A stretch of 64,000 nt of DNA from Symbiodinium natans (taxonomy: Eukaryota; Sar; Dinophyceae; Suessiales; Symbiodiniaceae), in assembly GCA_905221605.1 (NCBI GenBank), contig CAJNDS010002490.1, forward strand, positions 937,001 through 1,001,000. The letters are read 5' to 3'. Below, in pieces: positions 1 to 10,878 of the stretch. Under the pieces are notes generated by a model. That model made no database searches. It worked only from the letters and a program-made list of their open reading frames with translations, and was not told the origin of the DNA. The position numbers and the translations under genes were made by a program. The stretch's first letter is position 1; each line of letters opens with the position of its first letter.

Positions 1-70
1 CCTCAACTAGTTCATGGTTGGGATAGCATAAAAAACTGAAATTTCTATTCCTTGTTGAAAATGTTACCCT

Positions 71-166
71 TGGGATGTTCCCACTTATACTCACAGTCCT
101 TAATAGGGATTAGAGTACCCCCTATAATTGTTCTTACTAAGGACTGTAAAAAGGGGGAACATCCCA
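71..166. repeat. Small palindromic element, family I (GGGATGTTCCC ends)
   Basis: The ends are inverted copies: TGGGATGTTCCC on the left and GGGGGAACATCCCA on the right. A second internal pair (ACAGTCCTTAATAGGG / CTTACTAAGGACTGT) makes nearly the whole 96 bp fold as one hairpin. Two relatives lie at 44233-44332 and 44451-44549. No coding capacity; probably a MITE or foldback element. The preceding bases (about 20-70, GGTTGGGATAGCATAAAAA...) resemble 39633-39690, so a second degenerate repeat may abut it. Confidence 0.75.
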
Positions 167-683
167 ACCCTAAACCCTAAACCCTAAACCCCACTACGAC
201 GAAGGCAAGCGCGCGCCTCAGGGAGGTCATCCAACTCGTCCCCCCAACCATCGCCGACTTCCTCCAGCGAAAGCTCAAAAGTTGAAGATGCTAGCAACCA
301 GTGAGGGTTCAGGGTTTAGGGTTTAGGGTTTAGGGTTCAGGGTTCAGGGTTCAGGGTTCAGGGTTCAGGGTTCAGGGTTCAGGGTTCAGGGTTCAGGGTT
401 CAGGGTTGAGGGTTCTGAGAAACACTCTACTCTTAACTGGAGAGCCGCATTTGGCATCGGACTCCAGGTCCTTCAAACCCAAACCCGAAACCCCAAACCA
501 AAACCCCAAAACCCCAAAGCCCCAAAGCCCCAAAACCCCAAACCCACAAACCCTAAACCCTAAACCCTAAACCCTAAACCCTAAACCCTAAACCGAATCT
601 GGGTCGATTCGTGCTGTCTGGGCCTTGTCCCTGAAATTTCTCACGAACATTCCACGGCTTTCGAGAACGTATCGGCTCGTAAC
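167..683. repeat. Telomere-like blocks in alternating orientation
   Basis: CCCTAAA units lie at about 168-192, TTTAGGG followed by TTCAGGG variants at about 305-413, and C-rich degenerate units grading into exact CCCTAAA at about 475-594. The spacer between them is unremarkable. No gene seen. Confidence 0.85.
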
Positions 684-959
684 TCTGAAGCCGGTTCAAG
701 GTTTCAGGCGTTTGCTACGAATTGCTTCAGAACCCCCCCCCCCCCCCCCCAAAAAAAAAAAAAAAACACACACACACAAAGATTCTTCCCTAGAAGGGCA
801 ATATAGAGATTCATATGTTTCTATTTTTGGGGGGTTGTTAAGTTTCAGGCGTTTGCTACGAATTGCTTAAGAACCCCCATGAATAAAAACGAATAGAATA
901 TTCTTCCTGATAAGGGTAATATGGGGCTTTGCATTTTCGGGGGTTCTGAAGCAAATAGT
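684..959. repeat. Palindromic element family V, two joined copies with expanded C/A homopolymers
   Basis: The motif GCGTTTGCTACGAATTGCTT followed by (C/A)AGAACCCCC occurs at about 709 and again at about 849; GGGGGTTCTGAAGCAAATAGTAG closes the unit near 940-962. The first copy carries a C run of about 18 followed by an A run of about 16 (730-765), where the second copy has only CCCCCATGAATAAAAA. The middle holds TTCTTCC and a GGCAATATAGAGAT block shared with other family members (2568, 37003, 40955). Non-coding. Confidence 0.65.
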
Positions 960-986
960 AGTTTAGGGATTCAGGGTAGAGGTTTA

Positions 987-1122
987 AGGTTCATGGTACT
1001 TGTTTACCCAAATATATCTGTACTTATGCCCCACTTAGAAGCCCCCTAAGTGCCCTAACATGGTTAAAATTGGGGTATAAGTACACTTGCACTGGGGTTC
1101 ATAAGTACCATGAACCTCCAAG
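987..1122. repeat. Palindromic element, family II copy 1
   Basis: It starts with AGGTTCATGGTACTTGTTTAC and ends with ATAAGTACCATGAACCTCCAAG, an inverted repeat. The middle contains the family signature CCCCTAAGTGCCCTAACATGG. Ten copies of this family are recognisable in the window (8744, 15936, 17894, 30801, 35807, 37718, 38318, 54186, 61174). No coding capacity. Confidence 0.8.
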
Positions 1123-2567
1123 TCGAGGGAAGGTTCGGAGTTTAGGGTTTAGCGGGCACTGGGGGTGTCCCATATCGAGGAGAGCGCTTGCTTCCATAGG
1201 GTCCCTAAGCCCTAAACCCTAAACCCTAAACCCTAAACCCTAAACCACCGAAACTTAAGTTCTCCGCCTCCGGATCGCTCATGGCCGCCAGATCGTTTCA
1301 ACCCCGTCAAGATGGGGCTTAGGGTAAGGGCAGGACGGCATGATAAGGGAGTGACACACTTGTGCTTCCGGCTTTCCCTAAAAAAGAATTAGGGTTTAGG
1401 GTTTAGAGTTTAGGGTTTAGAGTCTAGGGTTTAGGGCTTCGTGTGCAAGCACACACCCTAGAAACCCCCAGACGCAAAGCCACTAAACTGCACGTGGCTC
1501 TGTCAAAGTGGTGTGCGGACTTTGCCGTCACCTGAGCCAAAGATTGCGTCGCCAGGAGACCAGGGCCCCGGGTCCAGGGAGTTTTTTGTGGGGGTTTTGT
1601 AGAGGAGGGGTATAGGGTTCAGAGGGTTTAGAGGGCTTTTTAGGGTTTAGAGTGTTTTTAGGGTTTAGAGGGCTTTGGAGGGTTGAGAGGGTTGTGAGGG
1701 TTTCGAGGGTTTAGAGGGTTCAGAGGGTTCAGAGGGTTCAGAGTGTAAGGCTTTTGGGGCTTACGGGTTCGCAGGGCTTATAGGGTTCGCAGTTGTGGTT
1801 TGTAGGGGTGCCGGTGAGGAGGCTGGGACACAGCCGGTTCAGCTGTGGTTGAGGTTCAAGCGCATTCACGGCTCTTAGAGGTTCCCTAGACCCTAAACCC
1901 TTGAACCCTAAACCCTTAAACCCTTAAACCCTTAAACCCTTAAGCCCTTAAGCCCTTAAACCCTAAACCCTAAACCGTGACCCTCAACCCTGTTCCTAAA
2001 CCCCCATCCATATCGGCGTCGGGATAACTGAAACCATTAACACGACGGCCGCTTCGGGTTGAGGGTTTAGGGGTGTCGGGGTTTAGGATTGTAATTGCTA
2101 ATTTAGGGTTGAACAAACCCCCTAACCCTCACCTCTAAACCCCTAAACCCCTAAATCCCAATTATGGCTCGTGTCGGAACGCCTTGTGCTTTTCGAGCTG
2201 GTGAAGGGAACCCGAAGCCCTAAAGCCTAAACCCACCAACGAACCACAGGGGGGGGGGGGGGGGGGCGAAGGGTAAACCCGAAACCTTAACCGCTGTAAC
2301 CCTGAACCGTAAACCCAGCACGAACCACAGGGCGGAGAGGGGAACCATAAACCTACCATTACCCCAGACCTCCTAAACTCTAAACCTACCGTGAATCAAC
2401 CTATGGACCGAGGGGGGTCAGAGTGAAAATCCTGAACTCCACCGCCTAACCCTAAACCCCAAACCCATGAACCACAGACCACGAACCACAGCAAACCAAA
2501 AACCCACCATGAACCACAAGGGGGCAGGGGTGGGGGGGGGTGCGGCTATGCTGGCTCATAAGGGCAA
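1123..2567. repeat. Gene-free stretch of degenerate telomere-like repeats
   Basis: CCCTAAA block at 1206-1245, TTTAGGG at 1390-1436, a diverged GGGTTTAGAGGGTT region at about 1612-1760, and CCCTTAAA/CCCTAAA at 1886-1975. A run of about 18 G lies at 2249-2266. The short open frames here are repeat translations. No gene seen. Confidence 0.8.
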
Positions 2568-3100
2568 TGTAGGGATGATTATCGTTTTGTCTTTTGCGGG
2601 GTTCTTAAGCAGATAGTAGCCCCTAAACAATAAAGCCCTTGTAGGAATCGTTCGCAGGAACCTTAAGTGAGCCTTTATTGCCAAGGAGGGCCACGAATCC
2701 CCATAAGCCCTACAAATTCCTAAGAAGGCCTCATTGAACCCCAGACCCTGCGGTTTAGGGTTTAGGGTTTAGGGTTTAGGGTTTAGGGTTTAGGGTTTAG
2801 GGTTTAGGGTTTAGGGTTTAGGGTTTAGGGTTTAGGGTTTAGGGCTTCGAGCTTAGGGCTTAGGGTTCAGGGTGGATGTTTTTGTCGCTCCCTTGTTGTG
2901 ACTGCCATCCGTGGCGAGGTGACCTGAGGACTCAGGGCTTAGGGTTTTAGGGTTTAGGGTTTAGGGTTTGGGTTCTAACCCACACGCCAGCCTACCTGGC
3001 CAGGTCTCTTTTTTTCTTCCTGAGAGGCCTTTTCTTTTTGATTTCTTTTTTGTTTGGGGGGGGGGGGGGGGGGGCGGATGCCGGCGACCCAGAACACAAT
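2568..3100. repeat. Partial family V element and (TTTAGGG)13 array
   Basis: 2568-2630 carries the family V half-element (AAGGGCAATGTAGGGATGAT ... GGGGTTCTTAAGCAGATAGTAG). A perfect TTTAGGG array of about 13 units runs 2753-2844. TTTAGGG also occurs at 2946-2968. A 19-G run lies at 3056-3074. No gene. Confidence 0.8.
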
Positions 3101-3192
3101 CCCAGATAGCCCAATACCTCTGAATTCAGCAGCATGCCTTAAACAAAAAACAAGGATCCTATGGAAAGCAAGGCATTCCGCGGGCTCTCTCA
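3101..3192. repeat. Palindromic element family IV, degenerate copy
   Basis: It begins CCCAGATAGCCCAATACCTC, has CATGCCTTAAA, a central GGATCC and GGCATTCC, and ends CGGGCTCTCTCAG, matching the family IV plan seen at 10686, 40188 and 61996. Confidence 0.6.
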
Positions 3193-3339
3193 GATTGGCA
3201 CCAAAAACAGATGCCCCAAACCCTAAACCCTAAACCCAAACAACCTCAGCCGAAGCGACCAGGCTCCCTGAATAATAAGGGTCCCTTCCTGATTACCAAC
3301 TCCAATACGGGCTGTACAGCCCACATACATATGGGCTGT

Positions 3340-3386
3340 ACAGCCCATATACATATGCAAATGCAAAATGCAAATACATATACATG

Positions 3387-3451
<65 letters not shown>

Positions 3452-3660
3452 CATATACATATGCATGTACATATACTATACATATACATATACATAACAT
3501 ATACATTACATCTACATCTACATCTACATCTACATCTACATATGCATATACATATACATGCATACATACATATATATATATATATGTATGTGTATACATT
3601 CAGGGTTTGGGGGGAAGATGTGCGTGTGTATATATATATATATGCGCGCACATCCGTGTA
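3340..3660. repeat. (TACATA)n microsatellite
   Basis: TACATA/ACATAT units run from about 3355 to 3600, with a TACATC sub-block at about 3506-3540 and an (AT)n/(TATG)n tail to 3660. The direct repeat ATGGGCTGTACAGCCCA precedes it at about 3309-3350. Open frames on both strands are products of the hexamer and are not annotated. Confidence 0.9.
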
Positions 3661-5934
3661 CGTACGTGTATGTATGGTATCCGGGAAAAAGGGCCACTAA
3701 TTAGAGAACTAGCCGCCCAATTCTGGTAGATGGGGACGATGCCTGCAACAGTCATAGGGAAATCACAAAGGGGTTCCCTCGTATGGGCCCTTGAATGGGG
3801 ACACTCGTATACCCCTTAAAAACCCTGTAAAACCCAAGGGCCCATACTTCAGAACCCGACCATATCCAGGGGCCATGTAGTTTCCCTCAGAAACAGGGGG
3901 ATCTGTTGAAAGGTAGCGAATGCAGGGGCACATTGACTCAGATGTTGTGTTGTGGGACGTTCATCATACACTTAGATAAGGATTATTACCCAAACTCTAA
4001 ACCCTAAACCTTAACCCTAAACCTGAAACCCTAAACCTTCAACCCTAAACCCTAAAGACTCTAAAGCCCAGATTCAAAAAGCCGCATATCACAGACACTT
4101 CTACCCCCTAGAAAAAGCCCGAAACCCTAAACTCAACCCCAAAACTCTCAACCCCAAACCCCTAAAACCCTACAACACAGCCCCTCAAAAGCCCCAAAAC
4201 AGCCAAGCCCCAAACCCCCCCCCCCCCCCCCCCAGAGCGGAGCCCAAATGCAGTCCTAGCGACAAGTCGCTTCACTAGCTGCGATTCTTGCCTTGCACCT
4301 CACAGCTTGGGATCACCACAGGTTTTGGGGTTTGGGGGTTTGGGGGTTTGGGGGTTTGGGGGTTTTGGGGTTTTGGGGTTTTGGGGTTTTGGGGTTTGGG
4401 GGTTTTGGGGGTTTTGGGGTTTGGGGGGTTTGGGGGTTTTGGGGTTTTGGGGGTTTGGGGGTTTGGGGGTTTTGAGGGTTTGAGGGTTTGAGGGTGCGTG
4501 CTCATATGGAAAGCGTGTTGAAAGTCGGGGGGTTTGGGGGTTCTAAGCCGACACCTCACCAGCAGAGTGCTTCGGGGTGCTCGAGATGTGGTGGCGCGGG
4601 GAAGGTTCATCGACTGGTAGCTCCTCATTTTTTCAAGCACTTCGTTGTCCAGTAACCTGGGGGTTTAAAGGTTAACCTGTGGGATTATAAGGGGTTTATA
4701 CTCCCCCAAAAAGGGTAAAGGTTACATACTCTACTACTGGCAGGGTCAAGCTGCGAGTGGGCTCGAGGTGCTTTTTCTCGGACAGAGGGGGGGAGGGTTG
4801 GATCTGCGCCCTTTGACAGCCTTGCTGGCTCCAAAACTCGCGGTTGTTTTTGCGGCCTAGTCGAATAGCGTTTAGTTGTAGCCCCCTAGCATCCCCAGTC
4901 TGCAGCTGCGGGTGTGGCCGCGGATCTCTTGCTCGTTCCCTCTCACCCTTACCCTAAACCCTAACCCCTAAACCCCAAACCCTAATTAAACCCCAAACCC
5001 TAAACCCTAAGCCCTAAACCCTAACCCCTAAACCCCAAACCCTAAACCCAAAACCCTAAACCCTAAGCCCTAAACCCAAACCCTAAACCCTGCTGCTTCC
5101 AGGCCGGCGTCAACGCGCCCGGTTTTCTGGCCCAAGAAAGCATTTGGCCCGATGGCCACCCTTGTTTCACCACGGCTCGGCATGGCTAAGATGTTCCCTA
5201 AACCCTGAACCCTAAACCCTGAACCCTAAACCCTGAACCCTAAACCGCAAACTTGCCTTTGAGGGGTTCTGCCAAGGGCGAAGACACCCTCCTCAAAGCA
5301 TGCCGGGGTCTCAAGTTTGGGCACTTAGGCCCTCTTGGTAACCAGCTTGTAATAACCCTAAACCCTAAACCCTAAACCCTAAACCCTAAACCCTTTTTGG
5401 GGTTGCTCATCTTCATAAGGCAACCCACAACCCAAAAAAAGGGCAAAAGGATAAAACTCTGCTACCAAGCCCTCGATGCGCCTGCACAGCAAGCTCAATC
5501 ATTGGCAGCACATCTTCCCTTCTAACGCCCAGTAGATTTAGAATCATCACCCTAAACCCTAAACCCTAAACCCTAAACCCCCTAAACCCCCTAAACCCTA
5601 AACCATTCCGAAGCCACTCATTTTAGTAGACCTTCCCGGGGCTCCTTCAGGCTTGAAGGCAGGCTTTAGGTTCAGGGCGTTTTTGGGGTTTAGGGTTTGG
5701 GGGTCTCTCTAAAAACCTGTCGCCCTCAACCCGAGAAAAACCCTAAGCCCTAAACCCGAGCCTTCTTGTTTCGAGGCAACCCTAAACCCGAAACCCTGCA
5801 CCCCAAACCCTCAATTTTCGAGGCACCTCGGACATGGCCGCAGTGGCATCCGGCATCTGCGGGGCTCGCGAGGGTTTTTAGGGCCTTTGGCTTTTTGAGG
5901 ATTTTGGGTTTAGGGCTTTAGGGCTTGGGGGTCC
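3661..5934. repeat. Gene-free stretch: telomere-like blocks, GGGGTTT array, GGGCCC-rich palindrome
   Basis: 3779-3900 contains GTATGGGCCC and AAGGGCCCATACTTCAGAAC, similar to 20061-20155. C-rich telomere-like units at 3990-4055; a C run at 4217-4233; a GGGGTTT/GGGGGTTTT array at 4322-4495; CCCTAAA variants at 4950-5093, 5193-5247, 5355-5394 and 5548-5604. No gene seen. Confidence 0.8.
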
Positions 5935-6046
5935 ACTCGGAAGACCTTTTGCCGTAGTAAGTAGGGTTCAGCAAGGTGGGTTATGGGGACTATAAGAGGG
6001 ATTCTTGGGGATACTAAGTAGACTTACTAAGTCAAAAGAGGCCTTG
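5935..6046. repeat. Palindromic element, family III copy 1
   Basis: Left end ACTCGGAAGACCTTTTGCC with GTAGTAAGTAGG; right end CTTACTAAGTCAAAAGAGG then CCTTGG. These are diverged inverted copies of the family end CTTGGAAGCTCTTTTGRCTTAGTAAG. Other copies: 7069, 13133, 61027. Confidence 0.65.
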
Positions 6047-7068
6047 GTGATGGAGGGGTGGGGTTCGAGTTTAGAAGACTGTGGCGGCCTTGGGGGCAGA
6101 CACCGAAAAGAGACGCACAGACTATTTATCCTCAACCTGCAGAGGGCCCCATACCCCTTTGCTTAAGGGTCTTGGTTTAGGGTTTAGGGTTGTAATCAAA
6201 TTTAAGTGGTAGCAGCTTATAAATAAGTAGCCAATAACACTATTTTTATTCGCGTTGAGCCATGATTACAGGTATCTGCTTCTGTTTATAAAAACAAAAA
6301 TGACTTTTCAGGGTTTAGTGAAGATACCTCAAATTATGCAGGGATCCTTAATACAGGGCCCTAGGGTTTTTGCGTTGTAGGGTTTAGGGTTTTGGAGGCC
6401 CTTTGGCCATGGAGTTATTCCATTGGGGTTACTCCTGAGATAGGGGTGAAGGACCCAAGTACGTACAAATGCTAGCTCACAAGTGTCGAAACCCCAGAAT
6501 AATATAAAGCTTGACAAACCCTAAACACTGAACCCCGACAGGCTATATAAACCCTACACCCTACAAAAACCTCACAATGATATGAAGCTTGAAAACCTAA
6601 ACACTAAACCCCGAAAGGCAATTAAACCCTAAACCCTACAAATACCCCTGAACCCTGCTTCAGGGCGGGCGCCTGGTCCATCATCGCCCTCAGGCTGTCC
6701 AACATGCCTGCAGACTCCTGGACACGTCTTGAAGCCGCAGGGTTTAGGGTTTCGGGTTCAGGACTTAGGGTTTAGGGTTTGGGGTTTAGGCAGGGTTTCA
6801 GGGTCTACCTCACCCACGAACGAGGAAACAACCGGGGAACTAGGCCACAAAGACTCCAGGCCCAGGTCTGAATACCCGAGAAAAAACGCCTGAAAATCCT
6901 AGGAGGCTTAGGGTTTAGGTTTTATCGGGTTTAGGGTTTATCGGGTCTCGTATCGGGTATCGGGTTTAGGGTTTAGGGTTTAGGGTGTAGGGTTTAGGAT
7001 TTAGGGTTTAGCGTCCCCTTAGTATGGGCCTCAGGCGCCCCAAACGTTGCTCTCTTGGTAGGGAGTTG
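6047..7068. repeat. Gene-free stretch with scattered telomere-like units
   Basis: Short TTTAGGG blocks at 6175-6191, 6738-6785 and 6907-7012 (the last mixed with TATCGGG). CCCTAAAC units near 6520-6650. About 6320-6360 (CCTCAAATTATGCAGGGATCC) resembles half of a family IV element. No gene seen. Confidence 0.75.
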
Positions 7069-7170
7069 CTTGGAAGCTCTTTTGGCTTAGTAAGTTTACT
7101 TGATATTTCTTAGAACCCCTCTTATAATCCCCCTAGCCGACCCCACTTACTCAGTGAAAAGGGCTTCCAT
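7069..7170. repeat. Palindromic element, family III copy 2
   Basis: Left end CTTGGAAGCTCTTTTGGCTT plus AGTAAG; right end CTTACTCAGTGAAAAGGGC followed by TTCCA. The middle shares CCTCTTATAATCCCC with the copy at 13133. Confidence 0.7.
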
Positions 7171-8316
7171 AGTAGGGGGTTACCTGCTGACATCCCCCTT
7201 TCCTCAACGAGAAACAGAACAATGGTCCTAATGCACGCTTCTGCTTAGACCTTAATTCCTTCCCGTACGGCCACAGGGGGCGACCTTCGTTCGCGAATAC
7301 GTTCGGAAACTCACGAGCAAGAAGCCCTTGAAAGCCTGACAGCCCTTAGCCCTAAACCGAACAAAGGAAGCTGAACGAACTCGTTAGGGCTTAGGCTTTA
7401 GGGTTCAAGGTTCTCGAATAATCAAACCCTAAACCTAAGACCCTTCAAACCCACGATATCTGCCCTCAACCCTTAAAACCCTAAGCAAGACAACCTGATG
7501 CGCCGGCAGCAAAGCACGCCTCGCCCGCCTGCTTTCCGACTTGGGCAGCCTTGTTCGCCGCCGCCACCATGGCCTGCAAGGCTTCGAGATTTCGGGTGTT
7601 CAGGGCTTGGGGGTCTTGGGGGTCTTGGGTTTAGGGTTTGGGGGGCTGGGGTCTAGGGGTTAGGGCTTAGGCTTTTGGGGTTTAGGGGCTGGGGCTTTTA
7701 GGGCAAACTCGTCTTCCCTTAAAACCCTGAAGCTCTTGAGCTCCTGAACACCTAGGCTCACACACAACCCAAAAACCATCTCGGGGTAGTTTTCACATTA
7801 ATAAGGTACCGATGATGAAAGGCACGCCAGGAATGACTCCGATTCAGAGCATTCCCCATATACATATATATATATATTATTTATTTATTTATTTATTTAG
7901 TTATTTACTTATTTATTTATTTTTGTTTATTTATTTATGTATCTATTTATATTTATTTGTATATTTATATTTACAGCTTCGGGCGCGAAAACAACACAAA
8001 TGAGAGTCCTTGCCGGGGAGGTGGGGGGGAGGGGGGGAGGGCAAGGGGTTGACGGTTTGGGGTCGGCTGGGGGCTATGTGGATCACCCATTTTCCTGGAG
8101 GTTTGGACCTGAGATCCCTGAACCCCGAACCCTAAACCCAAACCTAAACCTAAACCCTCGGCCCTAAACCCTCGACCCAAAACCCTAAAACCCAAACCCC
8201 AAGCCCTAAACCCTAAACCCCAAAAAACCCAAATCCCAAACCCCAAACCCGAAAAAAACTGTTAAACCCCAACCCAAACCCACAGAAAACTCCAGGCCCA
8301 AAGACCCCCCCTGGTG
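7171..8316. repeat. Gene-free stretch with TTTA microsatellite
   Basis: Diverged G-rich telomere-like units at 7608-7700, a (TTTA)n microsatellite at about 7870-7970, and C-rich telomere-like units at 8120-8260. Open frames crossing the microsatellite are low-complexity. No gene seen. Confidence 0.75.
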
Positions 8317-8401
8317 CTTAGCAGGGAATGAGGGAATTATTGCCCTCTGTCATCCCTTAAAGGGTATATCTGGGGCCCTCATTCCCTCATTCCCTGCTAG
8401 G
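8317..8401. repeat. Short palindrome with GGGAATGAGGGAAT ends
   Basis: CTTAGCAGGGAATGAGGGAA at the left is the inverted counterpart of ATTCCCTCATTCCCTGCTAG at the right, with about 45 bp between, which contains ATCCCTTAAAGGGTAT. I saw only one copy in the window. Confidence 0.75.
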
Positions 8402-8743
8402 AACCAACCAGAAGAACCCCGCACTCGAGGAATCCCTAATCCCTAAACCCTAAACCCTAAACCCTAAACCCTAAACCCTAAACCCTAAACCCTAAACCCT
8501 AAACCCTAAACCCTAAACCCTAACCATCCCTAAAATCTCCGACCTCTGCACCGCGCGCCTGTGCCTCCTTAAAGCCTGGCGCTCAAGCCCCAGGTTTGGG
8601 GTTTGGGGTTTGGGGTTTGGGGTTTGGGGTTTAGGGTTGAGGGTTGAGGGTTGTTTGGGGTTTAGGGGTTTAGGGGTTTAGGGGTTTAGGGGTTTAGGGG
8701 TTTAGGGGTTTAGGGGTTTAGGGGTTTAGGGGTTTAGGGCCCA
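8402..8743. repeat. (CCCTAAA)12 array followed by TTTGGGG/TTTAGGGG arrays
   Basis: A perfect C-strand array runs 8440-8523. After about 65 bp of other sequence, a G-strand array starts at 8593 as TTTGGGG and becomes a uniform 8-bp TTTAGGGG run to 8739, an octamer variant of the telomere unit. Confidence 0.9.
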
Positions 8744-8889
8744 CTTGGAGGTTCATGGTACTTATTCACCCAATCATAACTGCACTTGTACCCTTATCAT
8801 AACCCTATCAGGGTGCTTAAGGGGCTTGTAAGTGAGTTATAATTATAACTACACTTATAGTTGGGATATAGGTACCCTGAACCTCCAAG
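8744..8889. repeat. Palindromic element, family II copy 2
   Basis: Ends CTTGGAGGTTCATGGTACTT and GGTACCCTGAACCTCCAAG. The middle has TTAAGGGGCTTGTAAGTGAG, the family signature. Confidence 0.8.
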
Positions 8890-10205
8890 CAGGACTTCGG
8901 GCTTTCAGGGTTTCGGGCTTAAGGTGCTTAGGACTTCGGGTTTAGGGCGTTTAGGGTTCAGGGTTTATGGTTCAGTTTTGGGTTTGGGAGGGCTTGAGGT
9001 CTTTGCTGTTTGAGCCGTGAAGTTTAGGGTAGTGTGCAGCTCAATGCACAGTAAGCGCTTGGGCATCTTTTCTCAGGGCTGCCTCTCGCCTCTGCCCTCC
9101 TTTCGGTTTAGAGGTTTAGGGGTTTAGGGGTTTAGGGGTTTAGGGGTTTAGGGGTTTAGGGGTTTCGGGGTTTCGGGTTTCGGCTTTGGGTTCATCAACG
9201 CCAGACCCGAAACCCAGGGCTCAGCAACCCTCAACCCGAAAAACAGCCAGCCTAAACTCCAAACCTCATACCCTCAACCCTACCAGGCCTAGTCCCAATC
9301 CTCTCAGACAAGGCTCTGCCCTGGCGCCCAACCCCGCCCTAAACCCTAAACCCTAAACCCTAAACCCTAAACCCCGAGCCATTTTGGCTAAGGTGGTCCC
9401 AAGAGGGCTGAGCCATTTTACTAAGGACGTTTCAAGAGGGCTCCGCGACCCTGGCTGGGTTTAGAACTCGATCCCCCATCTCACGCCGCCTCCCAAACCC
9501 GCTGAAGTCTTCAGGGTTTAGGGTTTAGGGTTTAGGGTTTCGGGTTTAGGGTTTAGGGTTTAGGCCTTAGGCCGCTAGGACTCTCTCAAGCATGGGCCGG
9601 TCGAGGCCTCTGCTACCCGCCGTTCCCTTGCCCATGTGTCACATTCCGGGACCTCCCAGAAAAGCATATATGACTAAATACGAGCAAGAAAGCCGCCCTT
9701 GCCAGGAGGGTTCGGGAATCGAGCCCTAACCCAAAAAGAGAATAACTCGGGAGGGGGGTGGGGCTACTAAGCTATCCGTGCGCGTACACTGTCCCAAAAA
9801 GAGAGAACAAAGAGAGCCAAAGCCGCGGCGCGCCTGGGGAGGCCTTGAGCTCGTCCTTCAAGGCATCGACCTGCTGACTCTTGGCCTGCACGAAAGGGTT
9901 GCTATGGGGGTTTAGGGTTTAGGGTTTCGGGTTTCGGGGTTTAGGGTTTAGGGTTTCGGGGTTTAGGGGGTTTCGGGGTTTGGGGTTGCACGAAAGAGTT
10001 GCTATGGGGGTTTGGGGTTTCGGGGTGGGGGGGGGGGGGGGGGGGGGGGCTCAGGGCTTCGGGTTTAGGGTTCAGGGGTGTAGGGGGTTTAGGGCTTAGG
10101 GTTCAGGGTTAAGGGTTTAGAATTTCAGGGTGTAGGGGGTTTAGGGCTAATGATGTCAGCACGCTTGGAGGCTTGGGGTCTTGGGCTGGTGCTGAGCCTA
10201 AACTC
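8890..10205. repeat. Gene-free stretch: TTTAGGGG array, short spliced-leader-like motif, G23 run
   Basis: TTTAGGGG array at 9110-9175; CCCTAAA at 9342-9371; TTTAGGG at 9516-9565 and 9908-9990; a run of about 23 G at 10027-10049. 9374-9393 reads CCGAGCCATTTTGGCTAAGG (see findings), half-repeated at 9409. No gene seen. Confidence 0.75.
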
Positions 10206-10400
10206 CTCAAGCGTAAACCCCAAACCCCGAAACCCCGAAACCCCGAAACCCTGAAACCCCGAAACCCCGAAACCCCGAAACCCCGAAACCCCCGAAAACC
10301 CCGAAAACCCCGAAACCCCGAAACCCCGAAAACCCCGAAACCCCGAAACCCCCGAAACCTCCGAAACCCCCGAAACCCCCGAAAACCGCGAAAACCCCGA
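10206..10400. repeat. (CCCCGAAA)n array, octamer telomere-like variant
   Basis: About 23 units of CCCCGAAA or CCCCCGAAA in tandem with slips, homogeneous in the C-to-G substitution (complement TTTCGGGG). Open frames on both strands are repeat translations (KPRNPET, GFRGFGVS) and are not annotated as genes. Confidence 0.9.
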
Positions 10401-10685
10401 AACCGGAAGTGAGCGATCCCGCAAAGGCCCCGGCCCTGAGAAGTTCTGGGCCCTCCACAGCCCTAAAACCCCATACCCCCAAAACAACCCCCCCAAAAAA
10501 ATCACCCAGCGAAGAATTCCTAAAACCCTAAACCCTAACTCCTACACCCTAAGCCCTAGACCCTAAACCTCAACCCCAAACCTAATCCCATGCCCCTAAA
10601 AACCCAAAGAAAGTACAAACCCTAAACCCTGAACCCTAAACTTAAACCCCAAACCTAAACCCTTGTGGTGGAGGGGACTGCCCTA
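10401..10685. repeat. Degenerate C-rich telomere-like stretch
   Basis: Scattered CCCTAAACCC, CCCCAAACC and CCCTGAACC units between about 10520 and 10670. No gene seen. Confidence 0.7.
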
Positions 10686-10878
10686 AGAGCCCAATACCCC
10701 TCCATTTCGAAACATTCCTTAAATCATATTAAGGATCCCTTTATACTTGAGCGTATCTTCCTTAAATCATAAACCATCACAAGGATCCTTCTATAATCCT
10801 TCACCTAAACGCATAGTAGGGATCCCTTTATAGTTTAAGGCATATTCCTTGATGAAAGGGGTATACAGGGCTCTCTGG
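10686..10878. repeat. Palindromic element family IV, long copy
   Basis: Starts AGAGCCCAATACCCCTCC and ends AAAGGGGTATACAGGGCTCT. The inner arms are CATTCCTTAAATCATATTAA and GTTTAAGGCATATTCCTTGA. GGATCC occurs three times (about 10734, 10791, 10826) where the short copies have one, so it has an internal duplication. Confidence 0.75.

Noticed and set aside
3211-3729. Frames of 110-172 codons rich in His/Thr/Tyr/Ile
   Set aside because: Translations of the TACATA microsatellite on both strands.
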